A stretch of DNA of 64,000 nucleotides from Megamerina dolium (lineage: Eukaryota > Arthropoda > Insecta > Diptera > Megamerinidae), in contig OY978528.1 of assembly GCA_963854835.1 (NCBI GenBank), positions 37,973,757 through 38,037,756 on the forward strand, in the 5' to 3' direction. The notes under the pieces were generated by a model, which was not told the origin of the DNA, made no database searches, and saw only the letters and a list, made by a program, of their open reading frames with translations. Positions 30,377-42,453 of the stretch are shown one piece after another. The stretch's first letter is position 1. Each line of letters opens with the position of its first letter. Made by a program: the position numbers and the translations under genes.

Positions 30377-31797
30377 CTCTTCGCTGGTTTCTTATAAGCC
30401 GCACATTTGCTCGTACCTGGTATATGATTTAGCTCGTTAAAATTTCCATGTGCGCAGAGACAACATTTTGGGGGATTTATGCAATCTCGTATCATGTGTC
30501 CGCTTTCTCCGCAACGTATGCATAACCCCTGGCCTTTCCTATCTGGCTCATTATAGTCTGCTTGGAGGTGCCCAGACCTGAAGCATCTATAACAGCGTTT
30601 AATTTCATCCAGCTGTTTCACCCTACATCTTGTCCATCCAAACTTTATGCGCTGTGTTTTAAGGATGATATTTGCTGCTTCTACTGACAAAGTCACAAAC
30701 GCACGACATTGTTCCCTACTGTTTGCTTTTGTCAACCGGACTCCAACTTCTTCCTCTGGCTTCTCAACGGCTTCTCTAACTGCTGCGGAAACCTCCTCTG
30801 AGTCCGTGAACGAATCTAAATCTCGAATCTCGATAGTGGCCCTCGTTTTGAGATCTTTCACCGTCGCGGTGTCTTTCAACGAGTTTTTTATTGCTTCGCA
30901 GAACTGTTCTTTCTTCCCTCCTTTTGCAAGCTCTAGTAGTACGGATCCATCTCTTGTCTTCTTAACACAACGTATTGCGATTTCAGCTTCTTCTGGTTTT
31001 ACCTTCTGACGGAGGTCTCTAAGAATTTCCGCATAACTGGTACATTCTGCCGGCTTCACAAGTACAGCTTCTGGGTGATCCCTCAGTGTCTTGGGTTTGC
31101 TCTTATTTACGACAACTTGCTTCTTTTTGTCGCCCTCTTTTAGTGCTGGAGTACCACTACACACCGTTTTCGGTTATTTAGATCTCGGCTTTCTTCGGTT
31201 TACTGTCAACCAACCTTCTGGCTCTTTGGACTTTGTCTTCTTGCCGGATTCGGGAACAACAGGGCTTGTTGCGACGCGTTTGTTAAGGCATGTTAACGGC
31301 GTACTATCATCGGCTACTTTTGTAGCCGCGAAGCTTTAACTTCCCGCTCTTTTTCTCTTTCTACTTCCGTCGCCTTCCAGCTCTTCCCATAACTTTCTAT
31401 TACGTCAAACAGTTCGCTTAGTTCGGATACTACTCCGTCTTTCACGTCCATGCTAACGTTCCTCTGTCGTTGCATTGCCTGCTTCATCTTTCGGAGTACA
31501 TTCCTGCATTTCGCAAAGGAATTCTCTTTAAGAACTCTCATCTTGAGGATCCAATCTAGGGGATCCGTTCAACTGAGGGGTTTTCACCGATTGAGTCTCC
31601 GACGCACATGCTGCTTTTCTGGTCGTAGAACTGCTTACAGCCCTTCCGGCACCATTGGCAGTGGTAGGCGTCGAGTAATCGGGATTTTTTTCCTTCTCAC
31701 TTGAGTCCATCTGGACTTCCGCCAACCTTGTGTTAACCTTTGCTGGTGATCTGGACACCAACGAGCTTTTCCTGAAAGCGACTACGCTTTCCTCCAC
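30373..31797 (-). pseudogene. R1-clade ORF1 (gag-like), broken
   Basis: Three overlapping frames, 31797-31528, 31541-31314 and 31310-30373, together cover an ORF1. The N-terminal part is rich in Ser, Thr and Lys. The middle is charged (RKMKQAMQRQRNVSMDV) and may coil. The C-terminal part has CYRCFRSGHLQADYNEPDRK, then CIRCGESGHMIRDC and CCLCAHGNFNELNH, which are CCHC-type knuckles; the first has lost its last cysteine. At least two frameshifts break it. Confidence 0.8.
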
Positions 31798-32473
31798 TTG
31801 ATCTTATTTATTTTCTGTTATTTTGTTTTCCTTGTTTTGTTATGTTCTTTTTTATTTTACCAGCGCATCGTGTGCAGAGGGGCGGGCCGTAATAGTCAGG
31901 ATCGGGTATACATACCCTCGGGGATGAAAAACCGCTACCCCAGTTCCCTGAGGCCTGACCTACGCTTTACCGATCCCGGAATACACGGACGGACCAGCGC
32001 TCGCCCGGGGCAATGCAGGCTACAACTCCTGCATCCAGGGACCAGGGACCGAAGTGGCTGGTTTCAGCTACACGCCACAGCTTACACCTCGGCAGAGCAA
32101 GATCACAGCACTCCTTCAACACCGTCAGCGGAAATGGCCAACGGTGAATTCAGAGACTCCCAGCGTGCTGTAGCGTGCAACGGTCTGTCCAGTACACCTT
32201 CTAATTTAAGAGGAAACGTACTGGGGTTCCTTCTTACGGTGTTGTCCATCGTTGCCGCCGAAGCGAGGAGCGCTTATAGCGGCGCTTACCCGCTTGTCAC
32301 ATCTGCATCTTTGGACTTGCGAGACTTTTAATCCGCGTCCTCGCTGATGCCGCTCTTGGTCGGGGACTGCTTATTGTTTATTCGCAGCTAACCTGTAAGT
32401 GGACAAGTCCACAGACAGGCCGTTCACTATCCGCCACCAGTTACCCCCCCAGTAGCCTGAGCTTAGCCCTGAG
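31798..32473 (-). other. GC-rich 5' leader of the R1-clade element
   Basis: A 676-bp stretch much richer in G and C than the surroundings, between ORF1 and the right TSD. Its element-strand 5' end is only approximately set by the TSD. A 177-codon frame on the opposite strand is probably a by-product of the base composition. R1-type leaders often hold promoter and IRES activity; nothing specific is visible here. Confidence 0.6.
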
Positions 32474-32483
32474 AACATTATAC

Positions 32484-32630
32484 TATAATGATATTTGAGT
32501 TGATAATAATTTTGTTGTTGTTTGCAATATGCTATAATGATAGCTGACTTGATAATAATTTTATTGTCGTTAACAATATGATATAATGATATTTGACTTA
32601 ATAATAATTTTATTGTTGTTGTAACATTCT
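32484..32630. repeat. 49-bp tandem repeat, three units
   Basis: TATAATGATA starts at 32484, 32533 and 32582 (49-bp period), each followed by TGA-TTGATAATAATTTT-like sequence. The array lies between the R1 element and the end of the env remnant, where an errantivirus 3' untranslated region or LTR would be. The TSD of the R1 element falls at its left edge. Confidence 0.8.
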
Positions 32631-32674
32631 CTTCCGTTGAGCACAGCTCGAAATACTGAGTTCTTTCTTCGATG

Positions 32675-34337
32675 TCACTGATAAAGTGATATGTACTCTG
32701 CAGTTATGAAGCGTAAGGGAGGTTGATACGTAGATACTGGTGTACTAGATATGTACAGTGAAGTCTGATACTTCCGATTGATGTCGAGGCGTGGGTGTTG
32801 GTTTTTCAACTTGAGCTGCCGAAGTTGTGGGCACATTTTTTTTTTAATTATGTGAAACATCTTCTTGAATATCAGGAATGTTAACGAGCACACTGCTACA
32901 AACAGGGCTGTGTAACTAACAGCAAGGTGATGAGCATTTTGTGCTTCAAATTTGTTTGGAAGCTCCGACAATTTGATGCTTGCTAATGAGGATTGTAGGG
33001 CAGTTAAATTTCCGATTTCTGTTAAATATTTCATGTTGTTAAGATTGTTCACCAGCGGATGTAATTCTCCTGCTTTGGCCACTTGTGAAATTTCGCCAAG
33101 ACTGCTATAGGAGGTCTGGATATTGATTGGTGTGTTCGTACCGATGCAAAGTCGTGTTTTAGTTTGCAGTCTGGTTGGAGTGACAACAGCCCTGAACCTT
33201 TCAACATTAGCTGTGTTATTTCTCTTCCACATACAGCAGTTGCCCAAGAAGAAGCTAATGCTGCATAGATCCACTGGTTCTTACGTTGAAGAGGAATCTA
33301 TGTAAAGTTCTCAGGTATTCTGCGTGACTGACCATTCGACTGTGTATTATTAATGAAAACATTTATTTCGCATGAGCACATGGGTGATCCACGGTTGTAC
33401 CGAATTTGGACCTTTGAGCACAGATATATCACATTTGTGACGTCCGCACAAGATTTTAAGTTGGCTATACTCATGGGGAATTATTGGTCAAGAGCTGTGT
33501 TTATTGCCAGTATTGATGCGCAAGGGTTGATTGTGATCATGGTTCCATTGGTCCAGTTAAGAGTTGGAATCAGGTTGAATAAGCCATGTCGTTCATGTTC
33601 CACCAGTGGTAAGGTGAGACTGAAGACCACGTGATTATTTGTAAGTCCTCCTTTTACCTTCATAAGCTGGTACAACTGCAGCAAGTTATCTTGGTCAACA
33701 GAAAGCTCCAATGATGGCGAAAAGTGAAACTTAATTTTGCTCACTTCACGTTGCAGTTGTTTGGGTGACAGGGGTAGTGGACTTATTTTGCCATGGTGAG
33801 TATCTGTTAGGACATCCAATATAGATGACTGCATTCGTTGTAGATTGTCAGCGATTAGTATGAGTTGAGTAGACATTGCCAAAAACATACGAAATATTTT
33901 ATTTTGATATATTTCGTCACTATCATTGCGGATTCTGTTGAATATTGCGTTGATTGTTGGTCGATGTCATCGAATTTTCTTTTGACTGCCTTTTGATCCT
34001 GCTTTACAATATTGATCGTTGAATCAACAACCAACGTCTGATTTTTAATTAGTTTCAGCAGATGTTCCCCATTCTCTTTGACTTGCATTATGGTGTCCGA
34101 CATTTGTTTAGCATATTCTGAATCCAGGACTCCAAACAGCGAAAGTCTATTGCACCTCTTTTTTTGTCATCTTAATAGTGAGTTGTCTAATTTCAGTTCA
34201 TCTTCGGTGCGTTCAAGTTGCATGATGAAGGCGTGACATGTGCTCCTTTGATTGATTTCTTGACAAAGATGGCGTAGTGATTTTGTGCCTTTTGAAGACG
34301 CTGCCAGCTCTGATCGAAATCCTTCTAGATCGTAATA
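32675..34337 (-). pseudogene. errantivirus (gypsy-type) envelope remnant
   Basis: Four blocks in shifting frames read, from N- to C-terminus, at 34337-34167, 34103-33855, 33888-33481 and 33274-32675. A basic KKRG cleavage-like site near 34140 is followed by a hydrophobic LFGVLD stretch, as at the SU/TM boundary of insect errantivirus Env. The last block has a hydrophobic span of about 20 residues followed by a Lys-rich tail, fitting the membrane anchor. At least three frameshifts and some stops make it non-functional. No gag or pol is nearby. A mariner interrupts the N-terminal side at 34338. Assignment is by architecture and short motifs, not by alignment. Confidence 0.65.
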
Positions 34338-34925
34338 TACAAGGTGTGACAATTATGTATTAAGACTGCCTCTAGAAAATACAATTAAAACACGATATCT
34401 GGTAATTTTTCGGTATATTTATTCGAAATATTCCCCTCCTGATTAAATACACTTGTTACATTGATTTAATAGCGATTCAAACGCGTGTTCCAGCTCATTT
34501 TTCGGAATTGCCTCCAGTGCCCTCGTCGAAGCCCGTTGTATGGTCTGAATGTCATCAAAAAAGCATCCTTCCAACTTCAATTTCAGTTTTGGGAACAAAA
34601 AGAAGTCGCACGATGCCAAATCAGGTGAAAACGGTGGGTGATTCAACACACAGACCTGATTCCGAGCGTAAAATTGACGAACAATGAGTGCTGTGTGACT
34701 CGATGCATTATCGTGAAGTACAGACCAAGTTTTTGGATCACGGTATTCTGGTCGAACATGACGGATTCTGGACATCAATGCTTCAAAACTTCGAGGTAAC
34801 ATGCGGAAGTAACTGTTAGACCAGTTGGAACAAATTCTTTGTGGATAATTCCTTTGCTATCGAAGAATGCGATGAGCATTGCTTTGATTTTTGAATTTTT
34901 CGTGGTTTTTTGGCTTGTGGTGAGT
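34338..34925 (-). mobile_element. mariner insertion, truncated, D34D-type transposase remnant
   Basis: It inserted at a TA in the env remnant. The left terminus reads CAAGGTGTGACAATTATGTA from 34340. The frame at 34443-34802 carries LHDNASSHTA and PPFSPDLASCDFFLFPKLK, with 34 residues between the second and third catalytic Asp, the D34D spacing of classic mariners. The first Asp block, LIAFFDSKGIIHKEFVPTG, is visible at about 34810-34880 in another frame. The N-terminal DNA-binding half and the opposite TIR are missing, so it is dead. Confidence 0.82.
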
Positions 34926-37900
34926 TTTTTGATTCATGAACATACTTTTTACACTTTTTATATCTAAAAGTTTACGAACAGCTTTAGGTCTACACTTGTT
35001 TTATTTGAAATAATCTGATATTTTGTTCCGAAGCCTTTGAAAACCCTTAGTGCATATTTAGGTCAGTAAATCCTTATATTATTTTGTTCCAACCTCATTT
35101 ATGCGTATTACTAGCAAGGTAATTTCATATGCCGATACTTCTATGAATGGGATTAGTATCCAGGGCCTGATTATCCTAAGTTTTTATGACATCGTTAAAC
35201 TTATTCTTTAATGTCGCTCTGGTTTAATTGTAATTCAGGTGTGTGTTTTATGCCTTAAAGAAAATTGTGTTAAATTTAAACAATACTAATTTTGATTATC
35301 CATTCATAACATCATTAAAATGCAACTGAATAACACATCGTTAAGATGCAATTTAAATTCAAAGACATATTTGAGAATAGCAAAACTAAAATAAATAAAC
35401 AAAATTAATTGAAGTAAAGTAAAAATAAAATAAAATCCAATTTCGGTTGTGACAAAACGCATAAAAAACAAATTTATGAGACAAATTGCATTGCAATCTG
35501 TATTTGCGTCATACACAAGGACCTGTGCTATTTCAAAAAGAAATGCAGCAACAACAAGTAAATAAATATTTATTCATTTTTTCATATAGAAAGGTAGGTA
35601 GGTACGTACAACCGGATATGCACAAATATATGCATGAATATTATGTACTGCAGACCGTTGGATGAGGCAATCCATTTGGATGCATAAGAACTGAAAAAAA
35701 AAACATACAAGTGCACAAAAACTATGCATACACTATATTATATGTGAGAAGTTGTGATTGCTAAAGTTGGCGTACGCCTGAAAGTATACTGCTGTGTTGA
35801 CGAAGCACATGATTCGCGCGTCGAAAATAGGTGGAGCTCCAACAGAACAAAATTTCTCATGCGCACAGCGGGTGCACATACGGATTCTGGGGGGCAAAGA
35901 TTGAGAAGTTTGTGAAAATGACTGCAATGTCATTCCCGGTAGTGCAATGATGGTTGGTGTACACGGATAACAACATATGTAGTAGTTTTTACTCATAGTT
36001 GTTCGTATTTACAAAAGAGTTTGTGTGCCAAGTATATCTTCCAATAGAAATGAAGGAATGAATGCGATATCCTTGCTGTATATGATCCAAAAAGTATAAG
36101 GAGAGTGGTATCAAACAGAATAATCTCTAGTTTCAAGTGTATGCATGCATTGAACGAATAATTAATTGAAATAGAAATCCCTTGGAGTGTCGCTGTAACG
36201 AAAATATATGATTTCAATGAGCATTAGATCCACTTCTACATGTACTAGTAAATAACAATGCAAATGCGAAGAAGAAGTTATTTTGGATGGTACTCCATTT
36301 GTCAACGCCTTCGTCAGACATAGGTTCTGACACAATTTTGGAATTTAACATAACGAAAACGATTTTGAACAAGCTAACAAAATAAATATAACAAAAAATA
36401 AAGTTAATGAGATTTTTTTTACAACAAACTAATAAACTGCACTATCCACTATTTGTATAAGTATTCATTTTACAACGATTGTATAGTACAATTGACCCAA
36501 AAATTTGTTCGAAAAGGAGTTGTTTGGCCGCATTCACAATACGTGTTTTTATCCATTACCATGCATTATCCATGCATTACATACTAGCATACTTTAGACT
36601 CATTAAATCATCACTCATGTGTAGCAATAAAATAGATAATTTTATACGTATATAGCTTAAACAGCAATCAGCAATCGAATTAATTACGAAACAGAAATAA
36701 TGCGATTATTGTATTATTGGACAAGTCATGACGCATTTTGCAATAAATGGCTTCACATCTCGTTTTACTAGACTAAAGTGTTATAGATTTAGATAGATGA
36801 TAGTTCAAAATTAATCTAAAATCAAAGGTGTTTGATTCCATAGTGTCTTAGATCAAGTTGAAAATGAATAATCCTAATTTCCACCTTTGCTATATTTTAC
36901 TCTATTATTTCCGCGAAAGGATAAAACATAAGGCAGGTTTGTTAAAAATTTCGTAAAGTTAGTGGGGATGATGCGACTCGTGCTGCAAACGTATTTTGAC
37001 CGGTGGTCAAAAGTGTTCTAATAAACGTCATAAAAAGCAGATCTGCGGAACAATAGCCAAAAATTATCATTCGCAAAGGCGTAGTATTTCACCATGACAG
37101 TACGAGACAACTTACAAGATTGGTACAGTAACTTGTCAAAAGTTGTTGCAGTTGGTATGAGAAGTCTTGTCACATCTATCATACTCCCTATACCTTGAGC
37201 CATATCACTAAAATTTATTTCGTTCCTAGCAAAATGAAAACCGTGGTCATTTCCTCATTCATTCTAAGATCGTAGTGGTCATATAACAAATTTGCAAAAA
37301 TATAATTGATTGAATTTTGTTCTACGTATTAATAAATGAGCATTGACCATCATCCTTACGAAGTGTCATGACTTCTCCGACAACGCAATACCTTGAATGA
37401 GACAAATACATCTTAAACCTATTATTTAAATCAGCTCCAGTGTTAGAAAATTCTCCAGGTGACATTTTTAAATACTGATCAGATCTTCTAGTGTCAGTTA
37501 TATTCCGAAGTATGTCATGGAGTCCTGTTTCAAATCTCAGATGTTGAAAATATTTATGTACGAGTATGAACTTTGTGTCTGTTTACTTGCATTTAGGGGT
37601 ACCCCCTAATAGTTGGATATACCGAGCAAGTACATTTGGATGAAATAATGGTGAGGAAAAATTAATGATCGTCGATCATAGCTATTACTGCTTTAGCTGT
37701 GATTCCTTGTGGGCTCTGGGGTTGTTTCTCGATTTTCATGTGTTTTTGCATTCGTTTTGTAGGGGAACCCACTTAATGGGTGAAGACAGAAGATAAGTAT
37801 ATTCGATTGAAATATTGAGAAAGAATAATTTATACGCTCACTTTTTAGCGCTCTAAGGGCAATACCTAAGCACTGAAGGGGTTATTTTTTTATTATCGGG

Positions 37901-40245
37901 CGCCCATTTACGTTCGTTTATTGAATATGGGTGCCCCCTTACGGAATGGAAATAAGGAAATCTTGATAAGCAAAAATGGCTGAGGTCATGCATTTCACAA
38001 CTCTTCCGATTTTTGGTTATTTACGTTCAAAGGTATATGAGAAAATTCTTTGTTTCTTTTCCTCAGGGTATGCTATTCTACATGTATTCAATAAACCTAT
38101 TTTAAAAAGTTTGGGAATCCAAATATGGAATTTTCTTTAGGTGCCTTGAGAAAAATTACTTAAGAAGAATTTAAAGCGAAGCATTTTAAAAAATGTGTCT
38201 TATCTTAAGGTATGTGTTTTTAAGTTATGACGATTTGTTTGGTCAAAAGCAGTAACAAAAGCAAATTATTAAAAACGAATCTCCATTTTTTAAAGGTTCA
38301 GCTCACCAAAAAAAAAAAAAAAAGAAAAAACAATCCCTGGTCGTAACAAATGTTTAAGTTCGATTAGACTGTGAACATTTAACTAAATTGAAGTGCGAAT
38401 TTGGAGTGACGATCTCCACATTGAAACTGCAATTTCAGTTTGTACTATGTTTGGTGCATGGAGAAATATCTTTGTACGAACATAATTAACTGCTCGGTCG
38501 AAATTTTGCATAATGAAATAAGTTTATGGGACATAATTTATATAGTGGCGTCATGTCAAAGTGGATGCAGGTAACTTTGGCGAATTAAAACTCAATACTT
38601 TGTGCATTATTAATTAAACTAGTCTTACACTATAGAAAGGACAAAGACTTTTCGAAGGAACGCTTTCAAACGAATTTAGTGCGAAACTTTTAATTGCTCA
38701 TTAATGCGAACATTGCTTAGAGTATCCTTTAAAGTATATCACGTGGTTTTCTTTTGGCCACAACGCACATTGCGACTGTATTGCTTTGCATATAAATTGA
38801 AATTTCAGAAATGCGTTCTCAATTTGCATTTAGAGTAAAGACAGAAAGAAAGAGAGAGAGAGAGAGAGAGAGTGTGTGTGTGTCTTTGAGCAAAGGAAGT
38901 GAACATGTTTTGTTATAAGTGCATCGCTGTTTGTACTATATGTGCTTATATATTATATATATGCAGGTTAAAGAAAGTCCCAATACTTATGTATTTATGA
39001 ATGTACAGTTCTATTCGCTCATGCTACTCTCCATATTTCATATAGTATGTTTATCGACATACAAGCGAAAATTTACATAATCGTTTCCATCTTACAACAA
39101 CATTGCAATCAAGTTTCCACATCGCGATTATGGTCGCTTGTTTGCACATTCGTGGACGTGCACTTTTGCGATTGACACATCATTTTACGGCCTGTCACCT
39201 TTCAATGAACATATTTATCACAATGAAATCACAAATGAAATTCCCACAGAATGACTCAATTCAAATCTCTTCAACACGCACTGATACAAGCATAATCGCT
39301 CCAGCTGTTTGCCAACCAATCCTTCTTCCGTTAGATATGTTTCGAACACAACACAAATGCCGCAAAATCTGCATATCAAAAAGCTCACATCGAACCCTTG
39401 CCTAAGCCTTGGGTAAAGGGATGAGAATACAACACAAATGCGGTAGCTAGTTGTTGACGTGGCATATTGGAACAATATATGAAGAGACAACTGTAAAAAA
39501 AAAATTATCAACACATCGTTTATCAATTCACAATATTTTGCTGAATGTTGTTGGCGGCCGTACAAGTACGGGAGTAACGAGTTTTATTGTTCCATGTGGC
39601 AGAAAGGAATAGATCATGAACAACTACAGCAACTCTTTGAATGAAGCAAGGTGAACGATATGACTCAAGAGAATTCCCACACGCGTCACATGTTCATATA
39701 CAGAAACAACCAAGGACGAAAGAATAGCGCCGTTAACAACATTGAAATCAGCTTAATTCATTTACGCATCGACAGCTTTCAAAAGAAGAAGCAGAAGAAG
39801 TAGAAGATAACGATTATAAGAAGAGAAAAAAAAATCATTATCTATCGCAGTAAAAAGGGTTAAAAATCTGAAATGTTTTCTGTTGTTGCAACTGATTATT
39901 TTTATGTTCTATGTATTTTCATGTTGGCGTTTTTAATTAATTTGAGTGGGGTTATATACATGAACCATAACAAATTTCTCATTGGTTGTTACATACTACG
40001 AGGGGTTTGAATGCGAAAGCAATGGATTTGATGATTTGTGATCTATGTTAATTTGTCAATCGCAACTCGTGCGAAAATGGTCGCTTCAAACTTTTAATGG
40101 AAACCAGTAACAAAATGAGGGAAAAAATGGATTAAATAGCTTTTGGATTCTACGTTTATTTATTTACCTATTTTTTTTTCATAGTTAAATAAAATGCTTA
40201 AAGCATTGGTAGTTGTAGGAATTGAAGTGATTTCATTATTCGAAA
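34926..40245. other. long stretch without a supported gene
   Basis: About 5.3 kb of AT-rich DNA. The open frames, for example 35733-35996, 39103-39405 and 39218-39565, are short and antisense to each other or featureless. It contains the AG/TG microsatellite near 38850. A block near 37640-37760 weakly resembles 41565-41690. It could be intergenic or part of a large intron. Confidence 0.5.
38846..38883. repeat. (AG)n(TG)n microsatellite
   Basis: A run of about 12 AG units passes directly into about 5 TG units. Confidence 0.9.
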
Positions 40246-40247
40246 TA

Positions 40248-41403
40248 AAGGGTTATCCATTTTGCGGTTTCAAAAGTAAATGTAAATAAAACACATATAA
40301 AATATTTTTTATCATGATATTTCTTTTTTATTATAAAGTTTGAACGTTGACATTATGTGTGAAATACTACATCATTTAAATGACCATCACGCGAATTGTT
40401 GCAAGCATCGATTCTTTTGAGGTAATTTTCGACCATTTTTTGACACATATTGGGCGGTATCTCAGCCATAACGTGACGAATGTTGGTTTTTAGGTGCTCA
40501 AGAGTTAAAGGTTTATCTGCATAAACACGGTCTTTCGGTGGCCACTTGATATCGCCACGACGAGAGATTACGCGGCCAGAAAATTTCTCTTGCAATAAAG
40601 CCATATTCGCTCGAGTTGTGTGGCATGTGGCACCGTCTTGTTGAAACCACATATTCTCTAAGTCGTTCAATCACGCCTCCGGACCAAAGAGCGCACCAAG
40701 CAGTGACTTTTTGTGGATGTAGTGGCCTCTCTTCAATTACTTGAGGATTCTCAGAACCCCAAATACGACAATTTTGTTTGTTAACATACCCACCGAGTGA
40801 GAAATGTGCTTCGTCGCTGAAGAAAATTTTGTTCGAAAAATCGCCGTCCCCCGCCTCTTGTTCAAGCACCCATTCGACGTATCTAAGACGTTGTGAATGG
40901 TCAGCTGGCTTCAGTTGTTGTGTGAGCTGGATTTTATATGGATGTAGGTGTAGATCCAAATGCAAAACACGCCATAATGTGCCGTAAGACAGTCCTAATT
41001 CCTGAGAACGACGAGGAATCGACACATTCGGGTCTTCGGCAACACTTTCACTTACAGCAGCGATATTTTCGGTGGTACGAGCGAAACGATGATGCACAGT
41101 CCTTACAATATCTGTAACCGATCCAGTCTCTTCATATTTCTTCACAATTTTGCCAATTGCTTGCGTAGTTGGACGATTATGTAAACCATAATCTCCTCTT
41201 AAAGCACGATATGTGGCTGTGGCAGAATCACCATTTTTGTAGTAGGTTTTTACAATTTTAATGCGTTGTGCGATAGTTAAGCGATCCATTTTCGCAAATG
41301 TCAGACTTTGAACTGAAAAAGAAAGAAATTGTTTTAACAACTCAGTTTGACAGATGTCGAATTCTAGCCCTATACTTTTGAAACCGCGAAATGGATAACC
41401 CTT
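40248..41403 (-). mobile_element. rosa-like (DD41D) mariner, internally deleted
   Basis: 1,156 bp with 31-bp TIRs, 40248-40278 and 41373-41403, that differ at one base; each starts AAGGGTTATCCATTT from the outside. A TA TSD flanks it (40246-40247, 41404-41405). It carries a transposase with two internal deletions. The transposase resembles the rosa group first described from Ceratitis rosa, which has 41 residues between the last two catalytic Asp. The intact TIRs mean it could be moved by an enzyme supplied in trans. Confidence 0.88.
40353..41289 (-). pseudogene. rosa-like mariner transposase, two deletions
   Basis: It starts MDRLTIAQRIKIVKTYYKNG, a helix-turn-helix region. A second HTH region follows (EDPNVSIPRRSQELGLSYGT). 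The first catalytic block is KIFFSDEAHFSLGGYVNKQN, then CRIWGSENP. After SGGVI about 30 residues are missing and the frame shifts to NDLENMWFQQDGATCHTT, the second Asp block. The WPP motif joins directly to KDRVYADKPL. The usual RSCDLTPLDYFLWGYV-like segment, including the third catalytic Asp, is deleted. The C-terminus, NSRDGHLNDVVFHT, is intact. The protein could bind TIRs but not catalyse. Confidence 0.85.
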
Positions 41404-41405
41404 TA

Positions 41406-42451
41406 GAACAGAAGAATGAATGGTTTAATTTCCATGAATTTCGAGTTTCACGAATTTCAACTTTCTTTTAAACTGCGCCAAAGAGTTGGAAACAATTGTC
41501 AATTCTTCTGACAGTAACAATTTGCCATGAGAAAACGTTATATGTGGTCGAAAAATGGTTACAGAAGAATTAATAGAGGTCGGTGATACATTTCACTGCT
41601 CTAGGGGTAATTTCTGGGCAGTTATAGGTCTACTTGTGGATTTTCATGTGATTTTGAGTTCATTTTTAAGAAAAAGTCTCCTTAAGAACCAAACATATAT
41701 GGTATTTTCATGAATATTTCCACTTCCAACATTTTTTTGAGGTTAGGAATGAAATGCTTGCAAAAAATTACTTGTACCTAAAAAAACCAAAAGAGAGAAG
41801 TAAATGATGAAGACTGCATTATATTATCTAATCCAATTGCATTTCCAATACTTTATGCTGTAATTGCTTCAATTTTACGTACAATCATGTTAATGGTATC
41901 AAAATCTCATCAGTCAATTAAACACATAAATGGATGAATGAGAAAATGACCGTATAAGGAACGTTTAAGCGTGCACCCTCATTTACAGCACGAGCATGTT
42001 TTCAATTAATTTGGTGTAAAATTCACTGAAAACAAGCAAATCAATTATTTTAATGAGTACATTGAGTTGGGCGCTGCACTACATGTGTACGTACCAACGA
42101 GTATTGGTATTAACACAATGTCCCTTCTCTTCGATCAGACAATAACGTATCCGGAAGCTAAGTAAAATTTAGAATTCGAACACTATGATTAAGGTGAGTG
42201 ACAGTGCACATCTGCCAAGTGTGAAAACCAATGGAATGGAACCGATACATGCGTACATACAATAATACCCAGTGATGTCCGGTTGCATGCGCGCAGTACG
42301 AGTATTAGTTAAGGGGTGGGAACACGTAACGTGAAGACATCGGTGGACAAAGGCTAAATAGTCGATCAATTATCACAACAACAATAGCAGGAAAGTCGTT
42401 GCTTCATGTTGTAGGAGTGTGTATATCGTTATTGCAGTTATTTTTATGTAA
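41406..42451. other. intergenic, no gene seen
   Basis: AT-rich. The 41565-41690 part weakly matches the 37640-37760 block. No ORF with a domain was found. Confidence 0.5.
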
Positions 42452-42453
42452 TA

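Larger units (their letters stand above)
27997..32473 (-). mobile_element. R1-clade non-LTR retrotransposon, full length but mutated
   Basis: A 4.48-kb minus-strand element bounded by the 13-bp TSD AACATTATACTAT at 27984-27996 and 32474-32486. It has a short A-tail at the left, ORF2 (EN-RT) at 28218-30376, ORF1 with a zinc knuckle at 30373-31797, and a GC-rich leader at 31798-32473. The coding frames are broken by stops and frameshifts. The R1 assignment rests on the ORF2 start KILQANLHRSKTADALL and the RT blocks. It is not in rDNA, so it is unlike R1 itself; it sits in AT-rich DNA beside a tandem array. Confidence 0.88.

Noticed and set aside
31798..32331. 177-codon plus-strand ORF
   Set aside because: It is antisense to the GC-rich R1 leader, where stops are rare. 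No domain is recognised.
32675..34337. Domesticated envelope gene
   Set aside because: The frame changes at least three times and a mariner interrupts it, so no selected protein can remain.
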